From a virus, in IMG/VR virus record IMGVR_UViG_3300028392_000292, positions 1-23,437 of that record: a DNA stretch of 23,437 nucleotides; one strand, 5' to 3'. Under the pieces are notes generated by a model. The model was not told where the DNA came from, made no database searches, and worked only from the letters and a program-made list of their open reading frames with translations. Numbering within the stretch: the stretch's first letter is position 1; every line of letters begins with the position of its first letter. The position numbers and the translations under genes were made by a program. Shown here in pieces: positions 21,337 through 23,437 of the stretch.

Positions 21337-21547
21337 TGCCCTATCCTCCTGTGCAACGCTCCCGCGCACAGAAGGCCCGCCACCGACGCCGGACACGATC
21401 ACAGACCTCATCATGCGGTGGGACGCAATCGAGCGCCGTGTCGGTCATTGTGATCCAGCCTACCGCAACCAGTACGTCCAAGCGCTTAAAGCGCTTTCTG
21501 ATAGCTTGGCAGAAACAGCAAAATCCAACGCCCGCGAGGGACGATGA
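21293..21547 (+). CDS. Lipoprotein, o-spanin-like candidate
   Basis: Protein of 84 residues starting at GTG 21293 with AAGAGGA just upstream. Signal sequence: MILIRGGLLVLLALSALSSC, lipobox LSSC with C20 lipidated; then Pro-rich TEGPPPTPD and a helical region with one Cys. A Pro-rich outer-membrane lipoprotein overlapped by a membrane-protein gene and followed by the endolysin fits Rz1-type outer spanins. Its stop overlaps the endolysin start (ATGA, 21544). Length is above most Rz1 proteins, so the role is a good guess, not certain. Confidence 0.6.
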   Translation: MILIRGGLLVLLALSALSSCATLPRTEGPPPTPDTITDLIMRWDAIERRVGHCDPAYRNQYVQALKALSDSLAETAKSNAREGR

Positions 21548-22050
21548 CCACCCTAGCTGAGAGTAACGCCCGCACCCTAGCGGCGATCGATACTCTCGCG
21601 CCTGCGTTCCAGAAGCGCGTAAGGGGATGGGCGATGGAGATGGTCAACAGCAAAATCCCACCGCTCATCTACTGCGGCCGACGTACTATGGAGGAGCAAA
21701 CCGCACTTTTTGCGATCGGGCGATCCGCCCCTGGCAAAGTGGTGACCAAGGCCAGAGCAGGCGAGTCGTTTCATAACTATGGCCTAGCTTTTGATTGGGT
21801 GCCGTTAAAGCCAGCGCCTAAGGATCCTACAATGCTCGTAGTCGACTGGGAGGACGATACTGCGTTTCGTATTGGCGAGCATATCGGCCAATCGTTTGAG
21901 CTGGCGGCAATTAGTTTTGAGACTGGCCACCTACAGGCGGCCGAATATCAAAGCTGGCGTGACATTCCACGTCAAGATGTGGAGAAACCCACTCAGCAAA
22001 TTGTTGCAAAACCTGTCACCACCCGTCGCGTAAAAACAAGGAAGCCATGA
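21544..22050 (+). CDS. Endolysin, M15-type peptidase
   Basis: Protein of 168 residues. The zinc peptidase motif is SFHNYGLAFDW with H77 and D84 and a late H129 in ETGHLQ; these are the M15C (T5 endolysin, CwlK) ligands. RRTMEEQTALFAIGR earlier is usual in this family. Such enzymes cut the L-Ala-D-Glu bond of peptidoglycan stems in the last step of lysis. There is no signal peptide, so it needs a holin for export, consistent with small membrane proteins upstream. The basic C-terminus (TTRRVKTRKP) could help membrane contact. ATGA overlap at both ends. Confidence 0.85.
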   Translation: MTTLAESNARTLAAIDTLAPAFQKRVRGWAMEMVNSKIPPLIYCGRRTMEEQTALFAIGRSAPGKVVTKARAGESFHNYGLAFDWVPLKPAPKDPTMLVVDWEDDTAFRIGEHIGQSFELAAISFETGHLQAAEYQSWRDIPRQDVEKPTQQIVAKPVTTRRVKTRKP

Positions 22051-22391
22051 CCGATTCTCCCGCCATCCATAGCCCTATGTCTGAGGAGCATGAGAAGCAC
22101 CTAGCCGGGATCCTTGTCGACCTAACGAGAGACGTTTCTAAAAAATACCGCAAGGGACAAGAAGAGCACGGTGGCGCCCTTTGGCGCAGGCCCGTGTGGA
22201 AGGATGCCTGGGACGAAGTGCTAGATCTGTGCACCTACGTTCACACCCTCCGGCTACAGCTCTCCGTCATTGCCGAGCTTGCCCTGCAAGGCGCGGCCGA
22301 TAGTTCGGTCGCCGCCTCTCAATCCCGTGAAAATTGTCGACAAATTTTGGCAGTCCTACAGGGCTTCCCAAGCGCACACGACAAAAAGTGA
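22047..22391 (+). CDS. MazG/NTP-pyrophosphohydrolase-like protein (probable)
   Basis: Protein of 114 residues, all-alpha. The centre reads KYRKGQEEHGGALW, then WDEVLDLCTYVHTLRL: the EE...DE..D arrangement of MazG-like enzymes that hydrolyse nucleoside triphosphates, with Mg-binding acids at E39, E40, E57 and D60. Phages often carry short versions. GGAAG lies four to six bases before ATG 22047, which overlaps the endolysin stop (ATGA). Its own stop overlaps the next GTG. The role might be pool cleaning or (p)ppGpp removal, but evidence is limited to the motif. Confidence 0.55.
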   Translation: MTDSPAIHSPMSEEHEKHLAGILVDLTRDVSKKYRKGQEEHGGALWRRPVWKDAWDEVLDLCTYVHTLRLQLSVIAELALQGAADSSVAASQSRENCRQILAVLQGFPSAHDKK

Positions 22392-23131
22392 AAGTCATAA
22401 AAAAGTGGAAACGGTGGCTGGCAGTGTCCTGCTCCCACGGTCACCTCGCTAACCCGGCCGCCCTAAAGGCCGCATTAGAAATAAAAAAGCGGTGGAAGCC
22501 GGACGTGACGATGCACCTAGGCGACTTTGTCGATCTCTCCGGCCTTATGGGCAGTGCCCGTAAAGATCCAGATTCACCCGAAAGAAGCACCTCTATACGT
22601 GAGGACTTCGATGCTGGCCTTAATTTCCTCCGAGAACTAGGCGCCAACTGGATTTTCCAAGGGAATCACGAACATAGACTCACCGCCCTACAATACTCTC
22701 CCAGCGCCATCGTAGCGCACTGTTGCACGTCGGCACTAAGCGAGATTCACAACACCTGCAAAGACCTACGGGCGACCTACATTCCCTACGACATCGAGCA
22801 AGGTTGGCGCGATCTGGGCGGAACGCTGTTTGGTCATGGCTACATGTTTAACGAGTCATCGGTGAGGGATCACGTGGAGATGTTGCGCAAGCCTGTGGTG
22901 TTTGGGCATCTGCACCGGGTCGATCGATCGGCGGGGAGAAGCATCGGCGCCCCGGTGGGTTGGACGATCGGATGCTTGGCAGACATAGGCAGCATGCACT
23001 ACGCCAGGCGGCAGAGATCCGTGACTAGATGGCAACACGGAGTCGCCTGGGGCGAGTACGTAGACGGAGGGCAGGGGTGCACGGTGCAAGTACTCAGTCC
23101 AGTAGAGGGTCAATGGCGCTTCCCAATCTAA
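22388..23131 (+). CDS. Metallophosphatase-family protein
   Basis: Start chosen as GTG 22388, overlapping the previous TGA (GTGA); this gives 247 residues beginning MKVIKKWKRWLAV. Calcineurin-like motifs follow: SCSHGH at 14-19, HLGDFVD with D46, GNHE at 92-95, LFGHG with H150, and GHLHR at 173-177. The first motif has Cys (C15) where the family normally has Asp (D-x-H). The rest of the site seems complete, so the enzyme may still act with an altered metal site. Substrate unknown: phosphoesters, nucleotides or RNA ends. It overlaps the next gene by 19 bases. Confidence 0.82.
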   Translation: MKVIKKWKRWLAVSCSHGHLANPAALKAALEIKKRWKPDVTMHLGDFVDLSGLMGSARKDPDSPERSTSIREDFDAGLNFLRELGANWIFQGNHEHRLTALQYSPSAIVAHCCTSALSEIHNTCKDLRATYIPYDIEQGWRDLGGTLFGHGYMFNESSVRDHVEMLRKPVVFGHLHRVDRSAGRSIGAPVGWTIGCLADIGSMHYARRQRSVTRWQHGVAWGEYVDGGQGCTVQVLSPVEGQWRFPI

Positions 23132-23430
23132 CGCGTGATTGGGCACTGGCCCTGCAGGATCATGTTTCTCAACGAGTAGATCGCCCAGCGCCACCGGGTT
23201 GGCTAACCACAAAGGGTATTGCAGATCTTTTAAAAATTACTCCTCCGCATGCGAGTCGCGTTTTGTCTTCCATGGTAAAGGCAGGAAAAGCGGAGATGAA
23301 AAAGTTTTCTGCTCCCGTTAAAGTACGTCACACAAATGCTCTCACCGCCTTTGGCCCTCGCCGTGCTTACACTCGGCTAACGCCTTTTTTTCGTTTAATA
23401 AAAACAAATCAATCGAGTAAGAAACCTTAG
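23113..23430 (+). CDS. Winged-helix DNA-binding protein (probable)
   Basis: ATG 23113 gives 105 residues starting MALPNLTRDWALAL. The middle has a wing-helix pattern: LTTKGIADLLKITPPHASRV and LSSMVKAGKAEMKKF, which matches a MarR/IclR-like helix-turn-helix with the recognition helix around PHASRVLSSM. The C-terminal part is basic (FGPRRAYTRLTPFFR). It overlaps the metallophosphatase end by 19 bases. It could be a late regulator of phage genes. Earlier starts exist in frame (23029) but would overlap the upstream gene by over 100 bases. Stop is seven bases from the window end. Confidence 0.55.
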   Translation: MALPNLTRDWALALQDHVSQRVDRPAPPGWLTTKGIADLLKITPPHASRVLSSMVKAGKAEMKKFSAPVKVRHTNALTAFGPRRAYTRLTPFFRLIKTNQSSKKP

Positions 23431-23437
23431 TCTACCC

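Noticed and set aside
23029-23112. Earlier start for the winged-helix gene
   Set aside because: The extra residues are Arg-rich out-of-frame shadow of the metallophosphatase; ATG 23113 is simpler.
1-23437. CRISPR array, tRNA or rRNA genes, transposase, integrase, attachment sites
   Set aside because: No regularly spaced direct repeats, no RNA gene landmarks, and no such proteins are seen in any frame; attachment sites cannot be judged without flanks.

Overview
This window is the late (virion and lysis) half of a tailed-phage or prophage genome. All believable genes lie on the + strand, are tightly packed, and often overlap by 1-4 bases (ATGA, GTGA, TAATG). I see no integrase, repressor, replication gene, tRNA, rRNA, IS element or CRISPR array, so free phage and prophage cannot be told apart here. 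The proteins point to a siphovirus of the lambda/GpA-terminase type with a short tail: the tape measure is about 489 residues, roughly 70 nm at 1.5 angstrom per residue. Lipobox lipoproteins in the lysis block suggest a Gram-negative (diderm) host. I cannot fix the phylum from sequence alone.

Layout. (1) 57-7140, packaging and head: small terminase, GpA-type large terminase with a zinc ribbon, gpW-like joining protein, lambda-type portal, a DUF6232-like two-helix membrane protein as a possible extra gene, prohead protease with a fused scaffold, major capsid protein and a head-tail adaptor. (2) 7150-9987, a glycan/methyl cassette: a double-GT2 glycosyltransferase, a SAM methyltransferase, and a second glycosyltransferase-like gene that seems to start at ATT. 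(3) 9991-14135, tail: tail completion protein, tail tube, a DUF5659-like protein, a G/G-T chaperone pair with a -1 frameshift site, an unknown 287-residue protein and the tape measure. (4) 14137-20246, tail tip and fibres, holding an AT-rich island (16080-17232) with an unknown aromatic-rich protein and a nucleotidyltransferase-fold protein, a BppU-like protein, repeat-rich tail proteins and an SGNH-hydrolase fibre. (5) 20246-22050, a chain of very small genes (lipoproteins, single-helix membrane proteins, coiled-coil holin candidate) ending in an M15 peptidase endolysin. (6) 22047-23430, a MazG/NTP-pyrophosphatase-like protein, a metallophosphatase and a winged-helix protein.

The most interesting structure is at the regulatory level. 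TTGACA (or TTGACG) sits 13-20 bases before several start codons, too close to be an ordinary -35 box. The same element with the same 14-base spacing also lies inside the protease gene, just before an in-frame ATG at the protease/scaffold boundary. That predicts a separately made scaffold, as lambda makes Nu3 inside gene C. Hairpins follow the two genes expected to be most expressed (capsid and tail tube), and a C_CCA_AAC slippery site followed by a stem joins the two tail-chaperone frames.
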